This document shows, in pieces, positions 37,543-45,108 of a stretch of DNA of 64,000 nt. The DNA comes from an uncultured Owenweeksia sp. (lineage in GTDB: Bacteria > Bacteroidota > Bacteroidia > Flavobacteriales > Schleiferiaceae): the NCBI GenBank assembly GCA_937146805.1, contig CAKZRR010000036.1, forward strand, positions 62,001 to 126,000. Reading direction: 5' to 3'. Each line of letters begins with the position of its first letter. The first letter of the stretch is position 1. The notes beneath the pieces were generated by a model that worked only from the letters and a program-made list of their open reading frames with translations, was not told the origin of the DNA and ran no database searches. Position numbers and translations under genes: made by a program.

Positions 37543-37550
37543 TACTTTTG
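37543..37550 (+). promoter_or_regulatory. -7 promoter box for oxyR
   Basis: TACTTTTG fits TAnnTTTG and lies 25 bases upstream of the oxyR start. Confidence 0.55.
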
Positions 37551-37575
37551 CAATTCAATATACAAAAACTATATA

Positions 37576-38520
37576 ATGACTATTACGCAACTCCAATATT
37601 TAATAGCAGTAGATAATCACCGTCATTTTGCTAGGGCGGCAGAAGCTTGTTTTGTTACGCAACCCACCTTAAGTATGCAGGTGCAAAAATTAGAAGAGGA
37701 GCTGGGTGTTCTACTTTTTGATCGTAGTAAGCATCCTGTAAGACCTACTAATATTGGAGAGAAAATTATTAAGCAAGCTCGCTCGGTTGTAAATGAAACA
37801 CATCGCATAGATGAAATTTTACAAGCCGGCAAAAATCAATTAGAGGGCTTGTTTAAATTAGGTGTAATCCCCACAGTAGCATCGTCTTTAATACCGCGAT
37901 TTGTGAAGTCCTTTCATCAAAAATTCCCTAAAATAAAACTTCAAATACAGGAGCTACAAACGGAGGAAATAATTGATAAACTAAGAATGGATGAATTAGA
38001 CGCAGGTATTGCTTCTACGCCATTAAATGAGAAAGGTATTTTAGAAAAACCTTTATTCTACGAACCTTTCATGGCGTTTATCCCTAAGGAACATAGACTG
38101 GGTAAAGAATCGTTTATTACAAATTCGGAATTAAATATTGAAGACATTTTACTGCTTAACCAAGGGCATTGTTTTAGAAACAGTGTGGTAAATATTTGTA
38201 AATATCGCAATCAAGCTTCAGAGCAAGCTATAGAGTTGGAAAGTGGCAACTTTGAAACATTAATTGGTTTGAGCAAGCAGGGGTTTGGTATGACGCTTGT
38301 GCCATACCTGCACGCATTAAATCTATCTGAGGAGGACCAAACCTTGGTTAAACCCATTGCAGATCCAAAACCAACCAGAGAAATTAGCCTGATTTACACA
38401 AGAGCAGAGTTGAAAATAAAGGTGATTGAAGAGTTGCATCGCGTTATCCGCGAAAGTGTTCCTGAAAAATTATTGAGTGAAAATCAGGAGGTGGTGAGCC
38501 CTTTACCTGATTTGGTTTGA
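37576..38520 (+). CDS. oxyR: Hydrogen-peroxide sensing LysR-type regulator OxyR
   Basis: This 314-residue LysR-family regulator has an N-terminal winged helix (FARAAEACFVTQPTLSMQVQ) and a substrate-binding domain. By my count cysteines fall at residues 199 and 208 (NQGHCFRNSVVNICKY), the same numbers as the redox pair Cys199/Cys208 of the E. coli protein, supporting direct peroxide sensing through a disulfide. No catalase or peroxiredoxin gene is adjacent in this window. Confidence 0.93.
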   Translation: MTITQLQYLIAVDNHRHFARAAEACFVTQPTLSMQVQKLEEELGVLLFDRSKHPVRPTNIGEKIIKQARSVVNETHRIDEILQAGKNQLEGLFKLGVIPTVASSLIPRFVKSFHQKFPKIKLQIQELQTEEIIDKLRMDELDAGIASTPLNEKGILEKPLFYEPFMAFIPKEHRLGKESFITNSELNIEDILLLNQGHCFRNSVVNICKYRNQASEQAIELESGNFETLIGLSKQGFGMTLVPYLHALNLSEEDQTLVKPIADPKPTREISLIYTRAELKIKVIEELHRVIRESVPEKLLSENQEVVSPLPDLV

Positions 38521-38524
38521 CAGG

Positions 38525-39259
38525 CTATTTTACATAAAATGGCCTTGGACTATACGAAACATTGCCACTAACATCTGTCACTTTCAATACTACCGAGTAA
38601 TTTAAAAGGCCTTGCCAAGTATTGGTTAGGGATATGGATTTGGTTAACAATGTGGTTGGTGCTCCACTGATTTGCTCAGTAACTTCGTCTCTAACATTTA
38701 TTAAATCTCCACTGGGTCCGGTTTCCCAAAGCTTAGCCGAAATTTCTGCAATACCTCCGGCATCCTGCATCTCATATGTAATGATAACGGGGCCCGTGTT
38801 GGCATTAAAAACATTCACACTGTCAAAATTAATAACCTTAACAAAAGGAGCTCTCAAGTCACCAACTTCAAAACTTTGATTCACCTCCGTCATATTTCCA
38901 TCAAGATCTGAGCAAATAACATTAATGGTATTTGTACCTTGAATATTAATTCCAGTCGGAACCTTTACGGAATATCGTATCTCATCCCATGTGCCCTCTA
39001 GATCACGTAATATTATATCATAAACATCAGCACCTGTTGATGTGTTACTTAGCCTGACTTCTGTGTTTTTCAATCCACTTTCATCCGAGTAACTCACAAT
39101 AACTTCAACGGTATCACCAATATTGACAGCATTATTAGGACTTTTAATAGTAACAAATGGGTTTTTCTGTTCCTTGCTTTTTTTATCCTTGCAGCCACTG
39201 GTGATTGCCATGAAGGTCGTTAAAATAACGAAAACGGAGATACAAGAAGTACGAAACAT
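38525..39259 (-). CDS. Lipoprotein with immunoglobulin-like domains, unknown function
   Basis: This 244-residue protein has a lipoprotein signal (VFVILTTFMAITSGCKDKK). The rest consists of two repeats of an Ig/cadherin-like beta-sandwich pattern: PFVTIKSPNNAVNIGDTVEV and APFVKVINFDSVNVF, each followed by a 'DESGLKNTEVRL' / 'DAGGIAEISAKLW' strand and a TDVSGN-like loop. It is probably anchored on a cell surface or in the periplasm. It ends four bases after the convergent oxyR. Confidence 0.75.
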   Translation of the reverse strand: MFRTSCISVFVILTTFMAITSGCKDKKSKEQKNPFVTIKSPNNAVNIGDTVEVIVSYSDESGLKNTEVRLSNTSTGADVYDIILRDLEGTWDEIRYSVKVPTGINIQGTNTINVICSDLDGNMTEVNQSFEVGDLRAPFVKVINFDSVNVFNANTGPVIITYEMQDAGGIAEISAKLWETGPSGDLINVRDEVTEQISGAPTTLLTKSISLTNTWQGLLNYSVVLKVTDVSGNVSYSPRPFYVK

Positions 39260-39332
39260 AATAGTAGTATTTGAACTGCTAAATTTATAAAAATAGATGC
39301 ATAAAAAACCTTGGACAGAACTCTTTTAAAAG

Positions 39333-39367
39333 AAAGCCTCATTTCTATGACAGAAATGAGGCTTTTT
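39333..39367 (-). terminator. Intrinsic terminator downstream of the SulP gene
   Basis: AAAGCCTCATTTCT and AGAAATGAGGCTTT are perfect inverted repeats around ATGAC with A/T tracts on both sides. It lies 28 bases beyond the SulP stop on the minus strand. Confidence 0.85.
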
Positions 39368-39395
39368 AATTTACAGCAATATCTGCAATACCTGT

Positions 39396-41273
39396 CTAAG
39401 CAGGAGTAGTAGCTTCCAGTCTTGGGTTTTGAGCATTTAACACTTGAGACAGCCATTGCTGACAATCGATAAAGGTTTCAAATACTTGCGATGCTGGAAT
39501 CATTTGTGGAACAATTTCCATGTTTTCTAGGGTTTCGCGGACCTGAGGTACAGGACCCGAAATGGCTAGTATTACATCTTTCTGTGCTAAATCTTCTAAC
39601 ACCTGAATCAAAGCATTTACACCTGATTGATCCATAAACGGAACTTTCTCCATGCGGATAACTACCAATTTAGCATCTGGTACATGGCTTAGCATCTCCT
39701 TAAATTCCGATACGAATCCAAAAAACAGTGGACCTCTTAAGTCTTTAAAAATTACTTTCTCACGTATTTCCTTGCTTACTTCCAATTCTTCCAACCAGCT
39801 GGCGTCATGCTCTTTATGGTCATCTAAACTACAAACAGTAGCTTCAGAGGCCGTCATATCTCCCATACGTTTCATAAATACAAAGGCCGCCATTACCAGA
39901 CCAATACCTACTGCATATACCAACTGCCAAAATACAGTAAGCAAAAGCACCACAAGGAATATCGCTTTCTCTGAGTTCTCCATTTTAGGAAATGCCTTTA
40001 ATCCCTTGTAATCCATAACACCAATACCCACTGTAATTAAAATACCTGCAAGCACGGCTGCTGGAATTTTAGAAGCTAAAGGTCCTAATGAAATAACCAT
40101 GGCAAATAGTAATAAACCGGCTATCATTCCCGATAATTTAGTTTTACCACCTGATTGAATGTTTACTACGGTTCTGATGGTAGCACCTGCACCCGGAATT
40201 CCACCGAACATGGAGGCTAACGAGTTACCTATGCCTTGACCAATTAATTCTTTATTAGAATTGTGTTTTGTTTTGGTCATGTTATCCGCCACCACGGAGG
40301 TTAACAATGAGTCAATTGCTCCTAACAAGGCTAATAAAAGAGCCGTAACGAAGTAAGGAGCCATGGAAGAAATAGAAAATTCGCTAAAAATACTGCTGTA
40401 AAATACAGGATAACCTCCGGGTATTTCTTTGATTAGGAGATAATCGAGTTGTAAAAAATAGGCCCCGCCAGAAACCACAAAAAGAGCCACTAAAGCACTG
40501 GGAATAATGGTTGTTATTTTTTTAAAACCATAAATAATTACAATGGTAATAAGGCAAATGAGTAGTTCGGTTGTGTTTATGGAACGAAAACCATTTAACA
40601 AGTAATTAATGGAGCCATTAACTCCCTTGGAGGCATTGGTAGCCAACAATACTGCTTCGGTGTGAATTTCCTCTTGAGTAATTTGCTCCGACCTACTAAT
40701 TGTTTCCTTAAATTCTTCTAAAACCAAAATTCCATCTTGCGCCTCTTCCGCTAAAATTCTGTCCAAAATAAGTTCTTCGGCATGAGGTTTAAATCGCTCT
40801 ACCACTTCGGGGTCGGTGCCCGAATAATAACCAATGGCAGGCAAAATTTGGGTTATTAATATGATAACTCCAATTCCCGTCATAAAGCCAGACACCACCG
40901 TACTGGGAATGTATTTAATAAAGGAACCAGCCTTTATTACCCCTAGTAGAATTTGAAAAATACCGGCTAGTAAAAACACGGCTAAAATTATAGGAAGGGC
41001 TCTTTCAATATTGCCTTCAAAGTTTTGTAAAACGCCACCAACAAGCACCATGCTTAGGGCTGTCATGGGAGCTGTTGGACCACTTATTTGCGTAGAGGTA
41101 CCTCCAAATAATGCAGCAAAAAATGCTAAAAACGCTGCTCCATACAATCCAGCACCGGCTCCTAAGCCTGATTGTTCGCCAAAGGCTAAGGCAAGTGGAA
41201 GGGCTACAATACCTGCAGTAAGACCACCAAATAGGTTGCCTTTAAAATATTTAAAGGTGAAGAAATTCTTCAT
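39396..41273 (-). CDS. SulP family anion transporter with STAS domain
   Basis: From the ATG at 41273 (MKNFFTFKYFKGNLFGGLTAG) it is 625 residues. It shows 10 or more membrane segments, family motifs (GGTSTQISGPTAPM, FMTGIGVIILITQI, GGIPGAGATIRT) and a C-terminal STAS domain (DAKLVVIRMEKVPFMDQSGVNAL). It probably moves bicarbonate, sulfate or another anion. A hydrophilic insertion of about 80 residues (about 152-232) lies between the fifth and sixth membrane segments. The neighbouring small gene at 41368 is upstream on the same strand. Confidence 0.93.
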   Translation of the reverse strand: MKNFFTFKYFKGNLFGGLTAGIVALPLALAFGEQSGLGAGAGLYGAAFLAFFAALFGGTSTQISGPTAPMTALSMVLVGGVLQNFEGNIERALPIILAVFLLAGIFQILLGVIKAGSFIKYIPSTVVSGFMTGIGVIILITQILPAIGYYSGTDPEVVERFKPHAEELILDRILAEEAQDGILVLEEFKETISRSEQITQEEIHTEAVLLATNASKGVNGSINYLLNGFRSINTTELLICLITIVIIYGFKKITTIIPSALVALFVVSGGAYFLQLDYLLIKEIPGGYPVFYSSIFSEFSISSMAPYFVTALLLALLGAIDSLLTSVVADNMTKTKHNSNKELIGQGIGNSLASMFGGIPGAGATIRTVVNIQSGGKTKLSGMIAGLLLFAMVISLGPLASKIPAAVLAGILITVGIGVMDYKGLKAFPKMENSEKAIFLVVLLLTVFWQLVYAVGIGLVMAAFVFMKRMGDMTASEATVCSLDDHKEHDASWLEELEVSKEIREKVIFKDLRGPLFFGFVSEFKEMLSHVPDAKLVVIRMEKVPFMDQSGVNALIQVLEDLAQKDVILAISGPVPQVRETLENMEIVPQMIPASQVFETFIDCQQWLSQVLNAQNPRLEATTPA

Positions 41274-41367
41274 AATGATGTAAAATGTAATGGATGAAAA
41301 TAGTAGTCTGGCTGTAGCCAAAATAGAGTTTAACTAAAGCCTACGAATAGAAAGTGACAAGTGAATT

Positions 41368-41721
41368 TTAAACCTCGGGAGGAGGGGAGACAATCTCCGA
41401 AAAATGGGAAGGAACCTTTAAAAATTGAGTGGGCGTAGCGGCTGATGTTAGAAATGCCATGGATTTAGCATCGGTATTTGATTGTTTAAAAAGCGGAAAA
41501 AAGTCAATAGACGGAGCTTCTTCGTCCATGTCACATTCTTTTTCTTGGAGCTCTTCTAGTGTATTGGCATAACACCAGCTAAGTATAGGATTACTAGAAT
41601 GTAAAACCGAAACCATTGCAGGAAATAGCAAACCGAAACTTAACAAAAGTGGCCAAAAAATAGAGATTCCTTTGCGCTTGCATAATAATCTAAACCCGGC
41701 ATGTGTTAAAATTCCTTTCAT
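41368..41721 (-). CDS. Small membrane-associated protein of unknown function
   Basis: This 117-residue protein has one hydrophobic segment near the N-terminus (IFWPLLLSFGLLFPAMVSVL), a cysteine in the following loop, an acidic stretch (EKECDMDEEAPSIDFF) and a proline-rich end (VSPPPEV). It lies 94 bases upstream of the SulP gene in the same orientation and may be transcribed with it. No domain is recognised. A wide open frame on the opposite strand at 41672-41866 is not convincing. Confidence 0.65.
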   Translation of the reverse strand: MKGILTHAGFRLLCKRKGISIFWPLLLSFGLLFPAMVSVLHSSNPILSWCYANTLEELQEKECDMDEEAPSIDFFPLFKQSNTDAKSMAFLTSAATPTQFLKVPSHFSEIVSPPPEV

Positions 41722-41921
41722 CGTTGTAAACGGTAAAGTTAACGGAAAATACAGCGCCTTAGAAATGGGTTTTTATGTCATTTTTGAGTCTCCCATTATT
41801 TTACAAATAGCATTACCACTGCTCAACGGATTACTTGAAGAAAATCCTAGTTATTCAAATCAGTAAAATCCTTACATTACACCAACTCTTTTACTCAGGG
41901 TTTTGACTTAAATAATTTGAA

Positions 41922-42503
41922 ATGAAAATCATATTTCAGTTCTCTCTTGTAATAACATTTATACTTTTAACTGCTTTTTCATGTGGTAAAAAAAAGAAAG
42001 ACCCTGAAAGTTTACCGGCAATTACCCAAACAGGCAAAGGTACTTTTGGTTGCCTAATAGATGGTGAATTATGGTGGCCCAGGCATTACTCCAATAGTTT
42101 TATGGCTCCTAGGGTGTTGAGTACCATGTATGAATGGAATAAAGAAAACGAACGAATACTTACCATTAACGCGAATTATCGTGGACGAAATGATAATTAC
42201 CCTAAAGAATATCTTAATATGGTAATTAACACTGACGCTATTGAGGAGAAGGTATATTTAGATGTATCCTTTTTGGGAGACAGCCTAGCTCGGTCAGGTA
42301 CAATTTATACTGCCATGGATTATAGAGGCGGCCCATGCAGTACTTACAGATCCATTTTAGGTGATAATTCTTGGGTACTGTTCTCGCGATTTGATACAAC
42401 AGCCCACATAGCTGCAGGAACCTTCTCTTTAAACCTTTTAAATATGGAAGATGAAATGGACACGGTTAAAATACGTGATGGTAGATTTGATCTTTATTTT
42501 TAA
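41922..42503 (+). CDS. Lipoprotein of the TQTGxxTFGC type (DUF6252-like)
   Basis: This 193-residue protein has a lipoprotein signal (FSLVITFILLTAFSCGKKK), followed by LPAITQTGKGTFGCLIDGE, a signature of DUF6252-like surface lipoproteins. A second cysteine in GGPCSTYRSI could pair with the one in TFGC. The protein is beta-rich. It is a single gene on the plus strand; no partner is obvious. Function unknown. Confidence 0.8.
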   Translation: MKIIFQFSLVITFILLTAFSCGKKKKDPESLPAITQTGKGTFGCLIDGELWWPRHYSNSFMAPRVLSTMYEWNKENERILTINANYRGRNDNYPKEYLNMVINTDAIEEKVYLDVSFLGDSLARSGTIYTAMDYRGGPCSTYRSILGDNSWVLFSRFDTTAHIAAGTFSLNLLNMEDEMDTVKIRDGRFDLYF

Positions 42504-42612
42504 ACAGTGCCAAAAGTTTACTAATACCTGTTGCCTTGCTAATGCAGGATTAAACCAACATTGGTGCAGAGATAATATTAACTACACCATAGTATTAGGT
42601 GTTAAGCCAACA

Positions 42613-42816
42613 TAAGCTCATTTACCTTATCTAAATGCAAGTCAACATTTTGCATGCTGTCATTTATAGTGTATTCAACCGTATGCTGCGGTAATAAGCC
42701 TTGATTGTCAGTGTTTTGTACGCTATAAGTTCATTTGAATGGCGCTCAAAATGGGGGTTATGTAGCTGTAAGGCCGGGTTGTATTTTTTAATGCCATCCT
42801 GCAGCTGCTCTAAATC
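42613..42816 (-). pseudogene. Internally deleted remnant of a second S41 peptidase gene
   Basis: Two segments correspond to the downstream S41 gene. Bases 42613-42706 match 42917-43011 (C-terminal codons; 9 mismatches in about 93 by eye), and 42723-42816 match 44071-44164 (N-terminal codons; 4 mismatches in 94). On the minus strand they still encode LEQLQDGIKKYNPALQLHN and NQGLLPQHTVEYT. More than 1 kb of the middle of the gene is missing and there is no start or stop of its own. This is a relic of a tandem duplication followed by an internal deletion. Confidence 0.85.
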
Positions 42817-42880
42817 ACCAATATAAGGGGAGAAGTGGCCAATACCAGGATAGTAGTGTATTAAACGAAGTTCAGCTATC

Positions 42881-44248
42881 TTATTTTTTCAATAATGATT
42901 GTTTATGGCTATGGATAAGCTCATTTACCTTATCTAAATGTAAATCAACATTTTGCATGCTGTGATTCATCGTGTATTCAACCGTATGCTGGGGTAACAA
43001 ACCTTGGTTACTAGTAAGCTGGAAGTTGGAAGTTGGAAATGCAAAACGATACCTTGGAATACCAATTTCTAACTGACTATTAGCTAAGGTGATGTATTGC
43101 TTAGAACCTGCCGCAAAACCCTCGTAGCGCGTGCCCGTTTCTTCGCCAATAATAATAGCGCCATTATATTCTTTTAAATAACGCGCTAGCATACTGCCAG
43201 CTGAATAAGTTCTACCGTTTACCAGCACATATATTTTTCCGGTAAAGGCCAACTTACTAGGTTTAGGGCTTTTGTAAACTTTTTCTTTCCCTTCCCAAGA
43301 AACGGTTTTCTTTAAAAATGGCGCTTGATACAGCCCCGTATGGATAAAAGGCACTATATCATCTGCCAATTCATTTCTACCTCCTGTATTTCCTCTAAGG
43401 TCAATCACCAAATACTTTGTATCTCGCTGCTGCAGCTCCATAAAAATAGACTTGTAAAGCGCTCTTGACTTTATGCCGTGCTTTTCAATTTTAGCAGCGC
43501 TAAAAGAGGGCAGGGTTAAATAGCTAATATCTGCTTGGTGTTTTAAGGTGTAAAAAACATCTTCTTTGGCTTTAGTAGTTGGCGCGGCCATTTTTTTATG
43601 ATTGGCAAACTGCGCGTCTCTTAGTAAAGCAGTCACCGTTGTTTCAACTTCCTGCCCTAAGTTGTTTTTAACGGTAATTTTGAAAGTGCCCGCTTGACTT
43701 ACATACAGGTAATACATCCACGAAAAACCAAGCTCTATACTTTGATTACTGTATGTTTTTATAGTGCCATCCGAAGGAGTACAAGAGCGGATTAGTTCCA
43801 ATATAGACTTTGCCTCTAAACCATTAATGGTTAGTATTTCATTTCCTCTGGTTAATCTTTGCTCATTGGAGTTATCATGCCAAACATACATTTTGCCTTG
43901 CCTAATTCTTATACTTAGCGGAAGGTAATGATACTCATTTTTTAAAAAACCGGCATGTACCGAATCCTTCCAATTACCCAAGGCAAAATGCCCCTCATTG
44001 CTTAAAGCACAAAGTTGACTCACATATTTAAAAGCCTCCACTAAACTAAGCGAATCACCTTTTAGCCCCGCTATAAGTTCATCTGAATGGCGCTCAAAAT
44101 GGGGGTTATGTAGGTGTAAGGCGGGGTTGTATTTTTTAATACCATCCTGCAGCTGCTCTAAATCCGCCTTAATTTGCGCATGCGAGAGATACTGCGCATT
44201 AGTAACTACGCTGATTAAAAATAAAAATAGACCGAAAAGGTTTTTCAT
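42881..44248 (-). CDS. S41 family peptidase (tail-specific protease type), exported
   Basis: From the ATG at 44248 it is 455 residues with a signal peptide (NLFGLFLFLISVVTNAQ). The catalytic half contains VIDLRGNTGGRNELAD, the nucleophile region VNGRTYSAGSMLARYL, and GEETGTRYEGFAAGSKQY. Tricorn/CtpA-like S41 enzymes cleave peptides from their C-termini in the periplasm. A GTG at 44278 would add a non-signal extension and is rejected. A deleted copy of this gene lies directly downstream (42613-42816). Confidence 0.9.
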   Translation of the reverse strand: MKNLFGLFLFLISVVTNAQYLSHAQIKADLEQLQDGIKKYNPALHLHNPHFERHSDELIAGLKGDSLSLVEAFKYVSQLCALSNEGHFALGNWKDSVHAGFLKNEYHYLPLSIRIRQGKMYVWHDNSNEQRLTRGNEILTINGLEAKSILELIRSCTPSDGTIKTYSNQSIELGFSWMYYLYVSQAGTFKITVKNNLGQEVETTVTALLRDAQFANHKKMAAPTTKAKEDVFYTLKHQADISYLTLPSFSAAKIEKHGIKSRALYKSIFMELQQRDTKYLVIDLRGNTGGRNELADDIVPFIHTGLYQAPFLKKTVSWEGKEKVYKSPKPSKLAFTGKIYVLVNGRTYSAGSMLARYLKEYNGAIIIGEETGTRYEGFAAGSKQYITLANSQLEIGIPRYRFAFPTSNFQLTSNQGLLPQHTVEYTMNHSMQNVDLHLDKVNELIHSHKQSLLKK

Positions 44249-44660
44249 TTTGGTATTCGGGTATTTTGCAAAAGCCACATGCTGCGAGTTTAAAAGCTAA
44301 AAAGGTACGTTGCACATTGGGTAGTACAAATCTATAAATTGTTAGGTGGTAACAAAAAGGACTTTTTTGACGAAAACATAGAAGGAGGGGAGAGAATACC
44401 TTATTAATTCCGTCTTTCCAGCTAAATTACGTATTTGCTAAGGTGTTAATATGGCAACCTGACAGGGATTGACGATAAAGCATTATTTTAATTTCATAAA
44501 AACTGCCAATATGACCATTACGAACACCAATGTCAGTTGATAAAATGTGGATAAATAAAGTCTTCAATGCGCTAACCTTTACGACCAGTGATACTCGTAA
44601 GATATTTGAATATTTTATAAGAAACTGATTACTATTTTGGCACGACCCTTGAAAAGCAAA

Positions 44661-44684
44661 CAGTCGCTAACAACTGAGCGACTG
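44661..44684. repeat. Inverted repeat upstream of the five-gene operon
   Basis: CAGTCGCT and AGCGACTG are perfect 8-base inverted complements separated by 8 bases. No T-tract follows, so it is not a standard terminator. It may be a regulatory stem-loop or a remnant of an insertion. Confidence 0.6.
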
Positions 44685-44823
44685 AAGCTAGGTTTAACTG
44701 GGCACTAAAGATTTGACGGTCAATATGCACAGTTATTTTGAGGCTGCAAATGTAAGCGCATTTTCTATTTGTGCAACATTTTTTTTCTCTTCCCCATTTC
44801 AGTTTAATCTCGGTTGATTAGCA

Positions 44824-44843
44824 ACTAAGGTATTGACCTTAGT
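44824..44843. promoter_or_regulatory. Palindrome in the operon leader, possible operator
   Basis: ACTAAGGT and ACCTTAGT are perfect inverted complements separated by ATTG. The site ends 32 bases before the first ATG of the operon, where a repressor or attenuating hairpin would act. No regulator gene is present within the operon itself. Confidence 0.5.
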
Positions 44844-44875
44844 ACATTAATTATTAATCCCTTAAAACATTAAAA

Positions 44876-45106
44876 ATGGGAAAAAATCAACACGTAGTAA
44901 AACATCAGGAAGGGTGGGCTGTGAAAGGCGCAGGTAATGAAAAAGCCACTAAGGTTACATCAACTCAAAAGGAAGCTATTGAAGCGGCCAGGGAAATTGC
45001 AATAAATCAGCGATCCGAAGTTGTAATTCATGGTAGGGATGGCAAAATCAGAGATAAGGATAGTTACGGTAATGATCCCTTTCCTCCTAAAGACAAAAAG
45101 CACTAG
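44876..45106 (+). CDS. DUF2188 family small protein
   Basis: This 76-residue protein matches DUF2188: HVVKHQEGWAVKGAGNEKAT, then TQKEAIEAAREIA, then SEVVIHGRDGKIRDKDSYGNDP. The family has a small alpha/beta fold; its function is unknown. It is the first gene of a five-gene operon; the next start is two bases after its stop. It does not end in glycine, so it does not look like a ubiquitin-type modifier. It could be an accessory, sensor or antitoxin-like subunit of the system, which is speculative. Confidence 0.88.
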   Translation: MGKNQHVVKHQEGWAVKGAGNEKATKVTSTQKEAIEAAREIAINQRSEVVIHGRDGKIRDKDSYGNDPFPPKDKKH

Positions 45107-45108
45107 TT

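Larger units (their letters stand above)
44249..44875. other. Intergenic region of 627 bases upstream of the five-gene operon
   Basis: This separates the S41 gene from the operon beginning at 44876. I see no coding frame with a convincing start and no RNA gene. Its two notable elements are an 8-base inverted repeat at 44661-44684 and a shorter-spaced one at 44824-44843, listed separately. A TTTCTATTTGTGC stretch near 44762 resembles a -7 box (mismatched) and could serve the operon. Confidence 0.5.

Noticed and set aside
41672-41866. Plus-strand frame of 64 codons near 41.7 kb
   Set aside because: Overlaps the start of the small membrane-protein gene at 41368-41721; no signal, domain or promoter.
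44876-45106. DUF2188 protein as a ubiquitin-like modifier for the E1-E2 enzyme
   Set aside because: It does not end in glycine or a diglycine and its sequence matches DUF2188, whereas the neighbouring nucleotidyltransferase does end in glycine.
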